NCBI GenBank assembly: GCA_963724805.1
Contig: CAVRWA010000011.1
Location: forward strand, 1-64,000
Reading direction: 5' to 3'
DNA: 64,000 bases
Source of the DNA: CAVQZA01 sp963724805
GTDB lineage: Bacteria > Actinomycetota > Thermoleophilia > Gaiellales > Gaiellaceae
Positions 1 to 7,978 of this stretch are shown here, piece by piece. The first letter of the stretch is position 1, and the number at the start of each line of letters is the position of its first letter. The position numbers and the translations under genes are program-made. The notes under the pieces were generated by a model. That model saw only the letters and a program-made list of their open reading frames with translations, did not search any database and was not told the origin of the DNA.

Positions 1-31
1 CCGCCGCATTCGACCGCTCTGCCACCCCTCC
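1..31 (-). tRNA. tRNA-Ser, 5' part only (cut by window edge)
   Basis: Read on the minus strand, this begins with the acceptor strand GGAGGGG and the D-arm text GGCAGAGCGGTCGAATG, which is the 5' third of a class II serine tRNA. The anticodon lies outside the window, so the isoacceptor cannot be named. It sits 4 nt downstream of a complete tRNA-Ser on the same strand, so the two form a tRNA-Ser pair. Confidence 0.75.
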
Positions 32-35
32 GAGC

Positions 36-125
36 GGAGAAGGAGGGATTCGAACCCTCGAAGGAGGTTAGAACCCCCTTAACGCCTTAGCAGGGCGCCG
101 CCTTCAGCCACTCGGCCACTTCTCC
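36..125 (-). tRNA. tRNA-Ser(GCT)
   Basis: The minus strand folds as a long-variable-arm tRNA. The 7-bp acceptor stem pairs GGAGAAG with CTTCTCC. The D arm reads TGGCCGAGTGGCTGAAGG and the anticodon loop CTGCTAA gives GCT. A long variable arm is followed by a T arm with GTTCGAATC. Its length of 90 nt fits class II tRNA-Ser. CCA is not encoded. Confidence 0.95.
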
Positions 126-305
126 GAACGCCGGGGCAGGATAGCGCACGGCGGCGCGTCGAAATCACCCTTCGTAGGGACGCGTGCCGCGGCGCGGGGT
201 GGCAGAGTCCTACTTGCCGGTTCCCCTCCAGAACCCCCTCCTCCCCGGCAAACTGCGGCGAATGCCCGTCCCCCCCGGCGGGCTTCGCGCTTTCTAGGGG
301 CACTT

Positions 306-605
306 TCAGTCGTGGACGCGGGCGATCAGTTCGCCGCGGCGCAGCACTTTCAGCGAGGCGCCGGCGAGGCGGACGTCGAAGCCCGCGTGCTTGGGGAAGA
401 GCACCTTGTCCCCCGGCTCGATCCCGGTCGCGCTGTCGCCGACCGCGGTGACGATCCCGCTGCGGGCGCCGGCGTCCTCGCTCGCGGGGATGATCAGCCC
501 GTGCCGGGTCTCGGTCTCCTCGTCGGAGGGCTGGATCACGACGTAGTCGTCGAGCGGCTCGAGCGTCAGGTCGATGCGCTGCGGTTCCTCGATCACTGCG
601 AACAA
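306..605 (-). CDS. groES: Co-chaperonin GroES (Hsp10)
   Basis: This 99-residue protein matches the GroES/Cpn10 fold. It has an N-terminal strand with PLDDYVVIQP (about 17-26), a mobile-loop region after ETRHGLIIPA (32-41), and the conserved GDKVLFPKHAG segment (65-75). In the family it caps GroEL in the cytosol. No groEL is in the window, so it may be a stand-alone copy. The longest reading starts at TTG (605). A GTG three codons downstream (596) is equally plausible, and no strong ribosome-binding site decides between them. It is divergent from the LigD-type polymerase gene, with only 17 bp between the starts, so the two share a very short promoter region. Confidence 0.88.
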   Translation of the reverse strand: MFAVIEEPQRIDLTLEPLDDYVVIQPSDEETETRHGLIIPASEDAGARSGIVTAVGDSATGIEPGDKVLFPKHAGFDVRLAGASLKVLRRGELIARVHD

Positions 606-622
606 ACGATACTGCGATTACC

Positions 623-1639
623 GTGCCGTCGCCTTTCGTCGAGCTGGAGGTCGGTGAGCGCCTCGTCAAGGTCACCAACCCGGACAAGGTGTACTTCTCT
701 GCACGCGGCGAGACGAAGCTCGACCTCGTCGAGTACTACCTCGCGGTCGGGGACGGGATCGTGCGCGCCCTGTACGAGCGGCCGACCCAGCTCAAGCGCC
801 ACCCGGACGGGGCCGAGGGCGAGGCGATCTACCAGAAGCGCGTCCCCGAGAAGCGTCCCGAGTGGATCGAGACCGCCCGGGTCACCTTCCCCTCAGGGCG
901 GCACGCCGACGAGCTGTGCGTCACCGAGCTCGCCCACGTGATCTGGGCCGCGAATCTCGGCACGCTGGACTTCCACCCGTGGCCGTCGCGGCGGACCGAC
1001 GTCGAGCATCCCGACGAGCTCCGCATCGACATCGACCCGCAGCCCGGCACGACCTTCGCAGACGCCAAGCGCGTCGCGCTCGTGGTGCAGGAAGTCCTCG
1101 GCGAGCTCGGCTTCGTCGGTTGGCCGAAGACCTCCGGGAACCGCGGCATCCACGTCGCCTGCCGGATCGAGCCCCTTCGTCCGTTCACCGAGGTGCGCCG
1201 CTGCGCGCTCGCGTTCGCGCGGGAGGTCGAGCGGCGCGCGCCGGAGCTCGTCACGACGGCATGGTGGAAAGAAGAGCGCGGCGAGAGGGTCTTCATCGAC
1301 TACAACCAGAACGCGCGCGACCGGACGATCGCCTCTGGCTACTCGGTGCGTGCGCGGCCGGACGGGACGGTCTCGGCGCCCGTCACGTGGGACGAGCTGC
1401 AGGGCGTCGAGACCGAGGACTTCACGATCGCGACGATGCCTGCGCGGTTCGCGGAGCTGGGCGACCTGCACGCCGGGATCGACGAGTCCGTGTGCGACCT
1501 AGCCGCGCTGGTCGAGTGGGTCGAGCGCGAGGAGCGCGAAGGCGTCGGCGAGGCGCCCTACCCCCCGAACTTCCCGAAGATGCCCGGCGAGCCGAAGCGC
1601 GTGCAGCCCTCACGTGCGAAGCGCGACCCGGAGCCGTAG
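623..1639 (+). CDS. LigD-type polymerase/primase domain protein (NHEJ)
   Basis: This stand-alone polymerase domain of 338 residues is of the LigD/PolD (archaeo-eukaryotic primase) type used in bacterial end joining to fill or extend broken ends. The metal-binding DxD motif is visible as RIDIDP (D136, D138). The SGNRGIHV motif (171-178) supplies the nucleotide-binding histidine, and a late acidic residue lies in VFIDYNQN. The length equals the usual polymerase module. The nuclease and ligase modules of full LigD are absent. A separate ATP-dependent ligase follows convergently at 1739-2752, so the activities are split between genes. Ku is not seen in the window. The start is GTG at 623. Confidence 0.92.
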   Translation: MPSPFVELEVGERLVKVTNPDKVYFSARGETKLDLVEYYLAVGDGIVRALYERPTQLKRHPDGAEGEAIYQKRVPEKRPEWIETARVTFPSGRHADELCVTELAHVIWAANLGTLDFHPWPSRRTDVEHPDELRIDIDPQPGTTFADAKRVALVVQEVLGELGFVGWPKTSGNRGIHVACRIEPLRPFTEVRRCALAFAREVERRAPELVTTAWWKEERGERVFIDYNQNARDRTIASGYSVRARPDGTVSAPVTWDELQGVETEDFTIATMPARFAELGDLHAGIDESVCDLAALVEWVEREEREGVGEAPYPPNFPKMPGEPKRVQPSRAKRDPEP

Positions 1640-1738
1640 CCCGTGCACTTTCGTCACGATTCCGTGACACACGCGTGCGTCGCGACTCGCTAGGCTCGAC
1701 GCCAACGGGGTGGGAGGTGGGTCTCCCAGAGTGACGCG

Positions 1739-2752
1739 TCAACCTTGTAGGGCCAGGAGCGACTCGACCGTCGGGTCGCCCGGGCGTCGCGGCGGGCGCA
1801 CCTCGCGCCAGGTGCAGGCGCCCGGTTCCTTGTCGACGCGGAAGCGGAGCAGCCGCGTGCCGTGGCGGAAGCGGTTTCCCTGCACCTTGTCGTAGCGGAC
1901 CTCGACCACGAGCTCGGGTCGAAGAGGAGCCTCTTCCAGCCCGCCCGACCCCCACCGGCTCAGCTCGGCGAAGCCCCGCTCGGGTGCATCTTCGAGCAGC
2001 GGACTCACGAGCGCGGAGATCTCGGGCTCGAGCTTCGCGGCGACCGCGCACGAGCCGACGTAGTCCAGGCGGCCGTCGTCGTCGTAGAGGCCGAGCAGCA
2101 GCGTCGCGAGCTTCCGGGTGCCCTTCTTCCAGCGAACGCCGGCCACGACGCAGTCCGCGGTCTTGTGCTCCTTCACCTTCGCGACCGCGTCCCGCGCCCC
2201 GGGGCGGTATGCCGTGCCGAGCCGCTTCGCGATCACGCCGTCCAGCCCGGCCGCCTCGAGGGTCGAGAGCCAGGTGTGGGCGACCTCCTCGTCGAGCGTC
2301 ACGGGCGAGAGGCGGAAGCCCCCGGCCAGCCGCTCGAGCGCGCCGCGCCTCTCTTCGAGCGGTAGCCGCCAGAGCTCCTCGCCGTCCCAGAGGAGCACGT
2401 CGAAGACGACGTACTCGGCGGGGATCTCACCCGACAGCTTGCGGATCCGGCTCTCGGCCGGATGGAGCCGCGTCTGCATCGCGTCGAAGTCGAGGCGGCC
2501 GTCGCGGGCGATCACGATCTCGCCGTCGAGCGCGGAGTGCGGCGGCAGGAGCTCGCCGAGAGGCGCGAGCTCGGGGAAGTAGCGCAGCAGCGGCCGGCCG
2601 TTGCGCGACCATAACGCGAGCTCGCCGCCGTCGTTCTCGAGCACGCCCCTGAAACCGTCCCACTTGGGCTCGTATTGCCACCCCGGTTGGTGCGGCAGTT
2701 CGGCCATGAGCTCGGCTTCCATCGGCGGGAATGGGACTCGCGGGCCCGGCAT
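1739..2752 (-). CDS. ATP-dependent DNA ligase (LigC/LigD ligase-domain type)
   Basis: The 337-residue protein has the nucleotidyltransferase motif I EPKWDGFRG near residue 30, with lysine as the adenylation site. Motif III appears in ALDGEIV, motif IV in DGVIAKR, and motif V in AVAKVKEHKTAD. A C-terminal OB-fold follows and contains LRFRVDKEPGACTWREV. This is the size and layout of the small ligases that partner a LigD-type polymerase in end joining. The reading frame continues upstream to 2911, but that part is low-complexity and lies inside a duplicated region. ATG at 2752 fits the family N-terminus. It faces the polymerase gene. A truncated homologous 5' end lies immediately upstream (2880-2985). 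Confidence 0.92.
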   Translation of the reverse strand: MPGPRVPFPPMEAELMAELPHQPGWQYEPKWDGFRGVLENDGGELALWSRNGRPLLRYFPELAPLGELLPPHSALDGEIVIARDGRLDFDAMQTRLHPAESRIRKLSGEIPAEYVVFDVLLWDGEELWRLPLEERRGALERLAGGFRLSPVTLDEEVAHTWLSTLEAAGLDGVIAKRLGTAYRPGARDAVAKVKEHKTADCVVAGVRWKKGTRKLATLLLGLYDDDGRLDYVGSCAVAAKLEPEISALVSPLLEDAPERGFAELSRWGSGGLEEAPLRPELVVEVRYDKVQGNRFRHGTRLLRFRVDKEPGACTWREVRPPRRPGDPTVESLLALQG

Positions 2753-2985
2753 CAGCAGGAGCGTACGTGGCTGCCGCGCGGGCGGAGCCGGGCTTGGCCC
2801 GGCGGGAGCCCAAGCACTGCTGAAGCGGGGGAATCGTGAAGGAGGGGGCTCATGGGGGAACCATGGGTTCCCCCATGGTGAAAGCCGTCCCACTTGGGCT
2901 CGTACTGCCAACCCGGTTGATGGGGCAGCTCGGCCATGAGCTCGGCCTCCATCGGGGGGAACGGGACTCGCGGGCCGGGCTCCAT
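2752..2985 (-). pseudogene. Truncated second copy of the DNA ligase 5' end
   Basis: The stretch 2880-2985 repeats the first ~100 bp of the neighbouring ligase gene at about 91% nucleotide identity. The encoded residues from the MEAEL stretch through the catalytic EPKWDGF motif are identical to the intact gene, so the differences are silent. Homology stops right after KWDGF. The frame then runs through unrelated sequence (HHGGTHGSP...) and stops at 2752, where TGA overlaps the ATG of the intact ligase as TGATG. The 77-residue product would be a ligase fragment without a catalytic domain. It is best read as the remnant of a second ligase copy. Confidence 0.8.
2851..2877. repeat. 12-bp inverted repeat (hairpin) at the ligase duplication junction
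   Basis: CATGGGGGAACC and GGTTCCCCCATG form a perfect 12-bp inverted repeat around a 3-nt centre (ATG). It lies between the truncated ligase copy and the intact ligase gene, close to where homology ends. It could be a transcriptional stem-loop or a rearrangement scar. A shorter GCCGGG/CCCGGC hairpin lies nearby, near 2785. Confidence 0.7.
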
Positions 2986-3003
2986 TCGTGGCAGGCTAAC
3001 GCG

Positions 3004-3255
3004 ATGGGCGCACTCGACGGCGACTGGGACGTGAAGCCCCTGCCGCTCGTGCGCAAGCGGATCGCCGGCGAGCGCGGCGAGACGCGGCTCGGGCCGCTGC
3101 GCGCGGGGTTCGACGTCGTGGGTCTCGAGCTGCGCTATCGGGGGCTCTTCACCGGCATCGTCGACGTGCTCGAGCCGGACGGCGAAGGCTTCCGGCTCGA
3201 GGGCACCTACCGGGGCCGCACCTTCGGGCACTTCCGGCTCGTCCGTGCCGAGTGA
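3004..3255 (+). CDS. Small conserved-type hypothetical protein (83 aa)
   Basis: Its function is not recognised. The product begins MGALDGDWDVKPL and continues with a basic RKRIAGERG stretch. Alternating hydrophobic residues (FDVVGLELRYRGLFTGIVDVL, then FRLEGTYRGRTFGHFRLV) suggest a small beta-rich domain, perhaps a lipocalin-like strand set. Composition and wobble use resemble real genes. The frame is open further upstream, but that part lies in the ligase duplication, so the ATG at 3004 is chosen. It ends 13 bp before the fabF start and is probably co-transcribed with it. Confidence 0.6.
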   Translation: MGALDGDWDVKPLPLVRKRIAGERGETRLGPLRAGFDVVGLELRYRGLFTGIVDVLEPDGEGFRLEGTYRGRTFGHFRLVRAE

Positions 3256-3268
3256 CTACGATCGGCGT

Positions 3269-4498
3269 GTGAGACGAGTCGCAGTCACCGGTCTCGGCGC
3301 GGTCACCCCGCTCGGCCTCGACGCGCCCTCCACCTGGAACGCGGCCATCTCGGGGCAGAGCGGGATCGACTTCATCCAGGCTTTCGACCCGACGGGGTTC
3401 CCGGTGCGGATCGCGGCCGAGATCAAGGGCTTCGACCCGTCGGCCGTTGCCGCGCCGAAGGACGCGCGCCGGCTCGAGCGCAACGTGCTGATCGCGCTCG
3501 GCGCCGCCCAGGAGGCGATGGCCGACTCCGGCCTCGAGGTGACCGATCCCTCTCGCGTCGGCGTCGTGTTCGGCTCCGCGATCGGCGGCGTCGTGGGCAT
3601 CGTCGAGCAGTACGCGATCCTGACCGAGCGCGGCCACGACCGCGTCGCGCCTCACTTCCTCCCGAACGTGCTCGTGGACACAGCCTCGGGCCAGCTCGCG
3701 ATCGCGCTCGGCGCGCGCGGGACGAACTACGCGCCTGTCTCGGCCTGCGCGACCGGCTCGCACGCGGTCGGCGAAGGCGCCGAGATCATCCGCCGCGGCG
3801 ACGCCGACGCAATCGTCGCCGGCGGCACCGAGTCGTGCATCCATCCGCTCATCCTCGCCGGCTTCTGCGCGATGCGCGGGCTCGCCGTCGAGGACGAGTA
3901 CCCGCCCCGCGCCTCGCGTCCGTTCGACGCGACGCGCGCCGGGTTCGTGATGGGCGAGGGCGCGTGCGCGCTCCTGCTCGAGGAGATGGAGAGCGCCAAG
4001 GCGCGCGGCGCTCGGATCTACGCCGAGGTGCTCGGCTACGGGGCCTCCAACGACGCGCACAACCTCGCCCAGCCCGAGCCCGAGGCGATCGGCGTCTCGG
4101 AGATGATCCGTGCGGCGCTGACCCGCAGCGGCGTCGCGCCCGAGCAGGTCGGCTACATCAACGCGCACGGCACCTCGACTCCGCTCGGCGACGCCGCGGA
4201 GACGAAGGCGATCAAGGACGTCTTCGGCAAGCACGCCTACGCGCTCGCGGTCTCGTCGACGAAGTCGATGACCGGCCACTGCTTCGGGGCGGCCGGAGCG
4301 ATCGAGGCGATGATGTGCGTCCTGGCGCTCCACCACGACGTGCTGCCGCCGACGATCAACTACGAGAACCCCGACCCCGACTGCGACCTCGACTACGTTC
4401 CGAACGAGGCGCGGCGCACGCAGGTCGAGGTCGCGCTCTCGAACGCGATGGGCCTCGGCGGTCACAACGGCTGCGTGCTGCTCGGGCGGGTAGATTAG
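3269..4498 (+). CDS. fabF: Beta-ketoacyl-ACP synthase II (FabF)
   Basis: This 409-residue condensing enzyme of fatty-acid elongation joins malonyl-ACP to acyl-ACP in the cytosol. The catalytic triad is complete: Cys about 160 in VSACATGSH, His about 300 in NAHGTSTPLGD, and His about 336 in KSMTGHCFGAAG. The C-terminal GGHNG glycine-rich motif is also present. The frame is open from 3245, but the GTG at 3269 gives the family N-terminus (MRRVAVTGLG). A DUF2630 gene follows after 6 bp. The other fab genes are not in the window. Confidence 0.96.
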   Translation: MRRVAVTGLGAVTPLGLDAPSTWNAAISGQSGIDFIQAFDPTGFPVRIAAEIKGFDPSAVAAPKDARRLERNVLIALGAAQEAMADSGLEVTDPSRVGVVFGSAIGGVVGIVEQYAILTERGHDRVAPHFLPNVLVDTASGQLAIALGARGTNYAPVSACATGSHAVGEGAEIIRRGDADAIVAGGTESCIHPLILAGFCAMRGLAVEDEYPPRASRPFDATRAGFVMGEGACALLLEEMESAKARGARIYAEVLGYGASNDAHNLAQPEPEAIGVSEMIRAALTRSGVAPEQVGYINAHGTSTPLGDAAETKAIKDVFGKHAYALAVSSTKSMTGHCFGAAGAIEAMMCVLALHHDVLPPTINYENPDPDCDLDYVPNEARRTQVEVALSNAMGLGGHNGCVLLGRVD

Positions 4499-4504
4499 GC
4501 AGCG

Positions 4505-4750
4505 ATGGAAGACACGACCATCCACCAGCACATCGAGGAGCTCGTCGCCGAGGAGCACCGACTTCTCGAGCTCGCCGAGGAAGAGTCCGGGCTCGACAAG
4601 GACCAGCACATCCGGCTCGCCGCGGTCAGGATCGAGCTCGACCGCTACTGGGACCTTCTGCGGCAGCGGCGGGCGCGCCGCGAGGCCGGGCTCGACCCGG
4701 ACGGTGCGAAGCTGCGCTCGGCCGACACGGTCGAGCACTACGAGCAGTAG
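4505..4750 (+). CDS. DUF2630 family protein
   Basis: This 81-residue, highly charged, helical protein has the DUF2630 signature: HIEELVAEEHRL at the N-terminus, then LDRYWDLLRQRRARREAGLDPD near the C-terminus. The family is widespread in Actinomycetota and has no established role. It begins 6 bp after fabF, so it is likely its operon partner. No membrane segment or cysteine is present. Confidence 0.85.
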   Translation: MEDTTIHQHIEELVAEEHRLLELAEEESGLDKDQHIRLAAVRIELDRYWDLLRQRRARREAGLDPDGAKLRSADTVEHYEQ

Positions 4751-4992
4751 GCGCTCGACAAGCTCGTAGATCCGGGTGTTTCCCGCATCTACGGAGCGAA
4801 GCTCAGTGAATGCCCTGATTCTGTTGACCCGCGTCAGTGGCACAGTCGAGGTGCGCCCGGAAAAGGCTCACTCGCCAGTGGTTGCGCGGGAGGGGCTGTC
4901 ACAGCGCTGGAGAGTCGGTCGGCTGGTACCGCCGCCACCATCGCGCTGTTAGAGGTGGCGTCAACGTTTGGCCGAGAGAAAGGATCCGGCAA

Positions 4993-6816
4993 ATGTCTAT
5001 TTCGCCACATCATCGGCGTGAATACGCCGGGTATGCCGCGGGCCTGTTCGTCGCTCTGCTCGCCGCCGCTCTCCTCGCGCTGACGGTGGGCGCGGCGCCC
5101 TCGCGGAGTGCGGCCACGGCGTGCGGGCTGCCGTCCGCCACGCCCCTCTGGATCGAATACGGAGAAGGCTCCGTGAGGGCGGACACCCGCGCCGTGCTGG
5201 CCCACCCGGGAGTCGTGGTCGCCACGAGCGGGACCGCGGTACCGGTCGAGTTCCGGAAGAGCGGGGCAGCGACGATGTACTGGGTCCTTCACCTGGACCG
5301 GCTCGTCGGAGAGCCGGCCGATCCGGCTGATCCCGCCACGATCCCGGCCACGGTCGCGAAGCTGCTCGACCAGGCGAAGACATCCTCCGCCTGCGACACG
5401 CCCTGGATCGCGCTGAACGAGCTCCTCGGCTCCGGAGCGGTGGCGCCCTGGTCCGCGACGACCACGCAGTACCGGGCCGACGTGCTCGCTCTCGTCCAGG
5501 GATTGGCCGCCGGAGGTGCCCATCCCGCCCTGCTCGTACACGGCGACCCCACCGTCGCCGGAGCGACCGCAGAGTGGTGGCAGCAGCTCGCGAAGTCCGG
5601 CGACATCATCTACGAGGCCTACTACGACGCATCCCACATCTACCCGATGGGCCCGGTGATGGGAAACCGGCGGATGCGCATGGGGATCAGGAACGTGGTC
5701 ACGCTCTTCGAGAGCGCCGACATCCCGGCGGCGCGGCTCGGGGTCATGCTCGGGTTCCACTCCGCCCAGACGCCCGGCATCGCCGGCCGGCAGGGGCTCC
5801 AGCCCAAGGCGGCATGGCTGCGGGTCGTCAAGTGGGAGGCGCTCGCGGCGCGCCAGGTCGCGACCGAGGAGCACCTCACCTCGATCTGGTCATGGGGCTG
5901 GGGGACGTTCGGGCCCGAGAGCGTCGACGCGGACAAGGCGGCGGCGGCGTGCACGTACCTGTGGGCGCACGATCCGAGCCTCTGCAACGCACCGGCAGGC
6001 GCCGGAGTCACGTTCAACACCTCGAAGGTCGAGGGGCAGATCGTGGTGCCGAAGGGAGCCTTCTGCACCTTCGCCGGAGGCCACATCTGGCAGGCGGGCG
6101 TGAAGCGGCTGGCGCGGCTGACCGGCGATCCGCAGGTCGCGCTGACCGCCTTGTTCGCCCGGGCCGCCATGTCGCGGGTGGTGGCGGTGGGCCAGGAGCA
6201 GATCCTGGCGGCCGAGCAGGCTGTGATCGACCGCTCGTTCCACGGCGACAGACAGAAGTACCTCGCCGCGCTCGCGAGGCGGCATGCGACCCTCGAGACC
6301 GCGCGAGGCGTGATCGGCGACGAGCTGCGCCGACGGGCACTCCCGGCGTGGCTCACGCGTCAGGGCTTCGACGAGACCGTGTTCGGCTGGACGGCCGGGC
6401 AAGAGTCCAAGCTGGTGACCACCGCGACCTGCCTCGGTGACGTGCTTCCGGGCAGCGGCAACTTCCCGGCCAGCGACGACCGCGACATCGGTGTCGTGCC
6501 GCTGCCGGCGCTGCTGCCGTTCCTGTTCGCCGATCGCACTCCGCCGGCGGCACCGGCCATGCCCACCGCGACCGTCGCCACCACGGGCGTCACCGTGGCC
6601 TGGACCGCCGGAGTCGCGCCCGATCTCGCCGGGTACGTCGTGATCCGCTCGGTCGGCAGCATCGCGCCCGGCCTGCTCACCCCCGTGGCGCTCCAGCGGC
6701 TCACCTTCGTCGACAAGACGGTGCCGAAGGGTCAGACCGCGACGTACGTGATCCGCGCGGTGGACTCCTCCGGCAACCTCAGCGCCCCGTCGCCTGCCGT
6801 GACGGTGACGAAGTAG
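4993..6816 (+). CDS. Secreted protein of unknown function with C-terminal fibronectin type III domain
   Basis: The 607-residue product has an N-terminal signal or anchor segment (about 15-40, GLFVALLAAALLALTVGAA). A large central region has alternating helices and strands, with WIEYGEG, IIYEAYYDASH, VMLGFHS and SIWSWGWGTFGP. These are suggestive of a secreted TIM-barrel glycosidase, but I cannot assign a family. The last ~95 residues are a fibronectin type III module (PAAPAMPTATV ... TYVIRAVDSSGNLSAPSP). The ATG at 4993 follows GAGAAAGGA and opens a clean signal peptide. The frame extends further upstream without a signal-like start. It converges with a HAD gene 10 bp away. Confidence 0.75.
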   Translation: MSISPHHRREYAGYAAGLFVALLAAALLALTVGAAPSRSAATACGLPSATPLWIEYGEGSVRADTRAVLAHPGVVVATSGTAVPVEFRKSGAATMYWVLHLDRLVGEPADPADPATIPATVAKLLDQAKTSSACDTPWIALNELLGSGAVAPWSATTTQYRADVLALVQGLAAGGAHPALLVHGDPTVAGATAEWWQQLAKSGDIIYEAYYDASHIYPMGPVMGNRRMRMGIRNVVTLFESADIPAARLGVMLGFHSAQTPGIAGRQGLQPKAAWLRVVKWEALAARQVATEEHLTSIWSWGWGTFGPESVDADKAAAACTYLWAHDPSLCNAPAGAGVTFNTSKVEGQIVVPKGAFCTFAGGHIWQAGVKRLARLTGDPQVALTALFARAAMSRVVAVGQEQILAAEQAVIDRSFHGDRQKYLAALARRHATLETARGVIGDELRRRALPAWLTRQGFDETVFGWTAGQESKLVTTATCLGDVLPGSGNFPASDDRDIGVVPLPALLPFLFADRTPPAAPAMPTATVATTGVTVAWTAGVAPDLAGYVVIRSVGSIAPGLLTPVALQRLTFVDKTVPKGQTATYVIRAVDSSGNLSAPSPAVTVTK

Positions 6817-6826
6817 AGGGACCCGG

Positions 6827-7483
6827 TCAGGCGTCCAGCGCCTCGACCACCTCGACTGTGAGCTCGGCGATCGAGCCGAGCTCACAGTCGGCTTCGGCGA
6901 GCGCGTCGTCGCCGGGCGGATAGCTCGGATTCGGGACCGCGACGACATGCATCCCCGCCGCGCGCGCCGAGGCGATGCCGGCATGGGAGTCCTCGATCGC
7001 CGCGCAGGCCCGCGGCGAGACGCCGAGCCGGCGCGCGGCCTCGAGGTACACGTCGGGCGCCGGCTTTCCGTGCGCGACCTCCTCGGACGAGACTGTGACC
7101 TGGAAGCTCACGCCGAGGCCGGCGAGCTCGAGCACGGTGTCGATCAGCGGCCGGTTCGAGGACGAGGCGAGGCCGAGCGGCCACCGCGCCTCGAGCCGCC
7201 GCACCGCCTCGACGGCGCCGTCGACGAGCGGAAGCTCCTCGCGGTAGGCGTCGAGCATCCGCCGCACGACCTCGGCGTCGATCGCCTCCGGTGAGTCGGG
7301 CACGCCCGCGTGCTCGTGCAGGTAGCGCGACCATTCGGCCGAGCTCATCCCCATCATCGCCCGCTGCACCTCCTCGTCGTAGCGGCCGCCTCGCTCGCGG
7401 ACGTAGCGCTCGCGCACGGCGTCCCAGACTTCTTCCGAGTGGATGAGGATCCCGTCCAGATCGAACACGACCGCCTCGATCAT
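6827..7483 (-). CDS. HAD-superfamily phosphatase (beta-phosphoglucomutase/phosphoglycolate-phosphatase type)
   Basis: This 218-residue soluble HAD hydrolase has motif I VFDLDGIL (6-13), motif II LASSSNRP (105-112), the conserved lysine in VAHGKPAPDVY (137-145), and motif IV IEDSHAGI (163-170). The helical cap lies between motifs I and II, as in subfamily IA. The substrate is probably a sugar phosphate or phosphoglycolate and cannot be fixed from sequence. Its ATG overlaps the stop of the upstream flavin reductase gene by 4 nt (ATGA), so the two are translationally coupled. Confidence 0.9.
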   Translation of the reverse strand: MIEAVVFDLDGILIHSEEVWDAVRERYVRERGGRYDEEVQRAMMGMSSAEWSRYLHEHAGVPDSPEAIDAEVVRRMLDAYREELPLVDGAVEAVRRLEARWPLGLASSSNRPLIDTVLELAGLGVSFQVTVSSEEVAHGKPAPDVYLEAARRLGVSPRACAAIEDSHAGIASARAAGMHVVAVPNPSYPPGDDALAEADCELGSIAELTVEVVEALDA

Positions 7484-7956
7484 CCGGCCGCGAAATCCCC
7501 GCCGTGGTGGACGAGCGGTGCGCCGTCTGCTCCCAGCTCGGTCGCCAGGACCTCGCCGACGAAGAGCGTGTGGTCGCCGGCGGGATGCTCCGCCGCGAGG
7601 CGGCACTCGAGCCAGCCGAGCGCGCCGTCGAGCAGGGGCGCGCCCGTGGCCGGGCCGGGTCGCGTCGCGATTCCCTGCCAGAGCGCGATCGGAGGCACTC
7701 CGCGCGCGAAGTGCTGCGCCAGCCCCTCCTGTCCCGCGCCGAGCAGGCTGGCCGCGAACGCGCCGCCGGCGCGGAGGAGCTCGTGCAGCGCGGCGTGCCG
7801 CGAGACCGCGACCCCGACGAGCGGCGGCTCGAGCGAGAGCGAGACGAGCGAGCCGACGGTGAGGCCGAGCTGCTCGCCCTCGACGTCCACGGTGACGACC
7901 GCGACGCCGGTCGGAAAGCGGCGCATCAGCGCTCTCAGGTCCTCGCCTCCGGCCAC
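7480..7956 (-). CDS. Flavin reductase domain protein (HpaC-like)
   Basis: The 158-residue protein is of the flavin-reductase-like FMN-binding split-barrel family. It has the opening MRRFPTGVAVVTV, the LTVGSLVSLSLEPPLVGVAVSR FMN-binding block and the closing DHTLFVGEV segment. Such enzymes supply reduced flavin to a partner monooxygenase, but no monooxygenase is adjacent. GTG at 7956 is the only suitable start. It is the first gene of a two-gene unit with the HAD phosphatase (4-nt overlap). Only 22 bp separate it from the divergent antiporter gene. Confidence 0.88.
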   Translation of the reverse strand: MAGGEDLRALMRRFPTGVAVVTVDVEGEQLGLTVGSLVSLSLEPPLVGVAVSRHAALHELLRAGGAFAASLLGAGQEGLAQHFARGVPPIALWQGIATRPGPATGAPLLDGALGWLECRLAAEHPAGDHTLFVGEVLATELGADGAPLVHHGGDFAAG

Positions 7957-7978
7957 GGGCCGATGCTAGCGTCGTCCC

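Noticed and set aside
3149..4843. A 564-codon minus-strand open frame opposite fabF
   Set aside because: It is a shadow of fabF: arginine/valine/aspartate-rich with no motifs, while fabF has a full catalytic triad.
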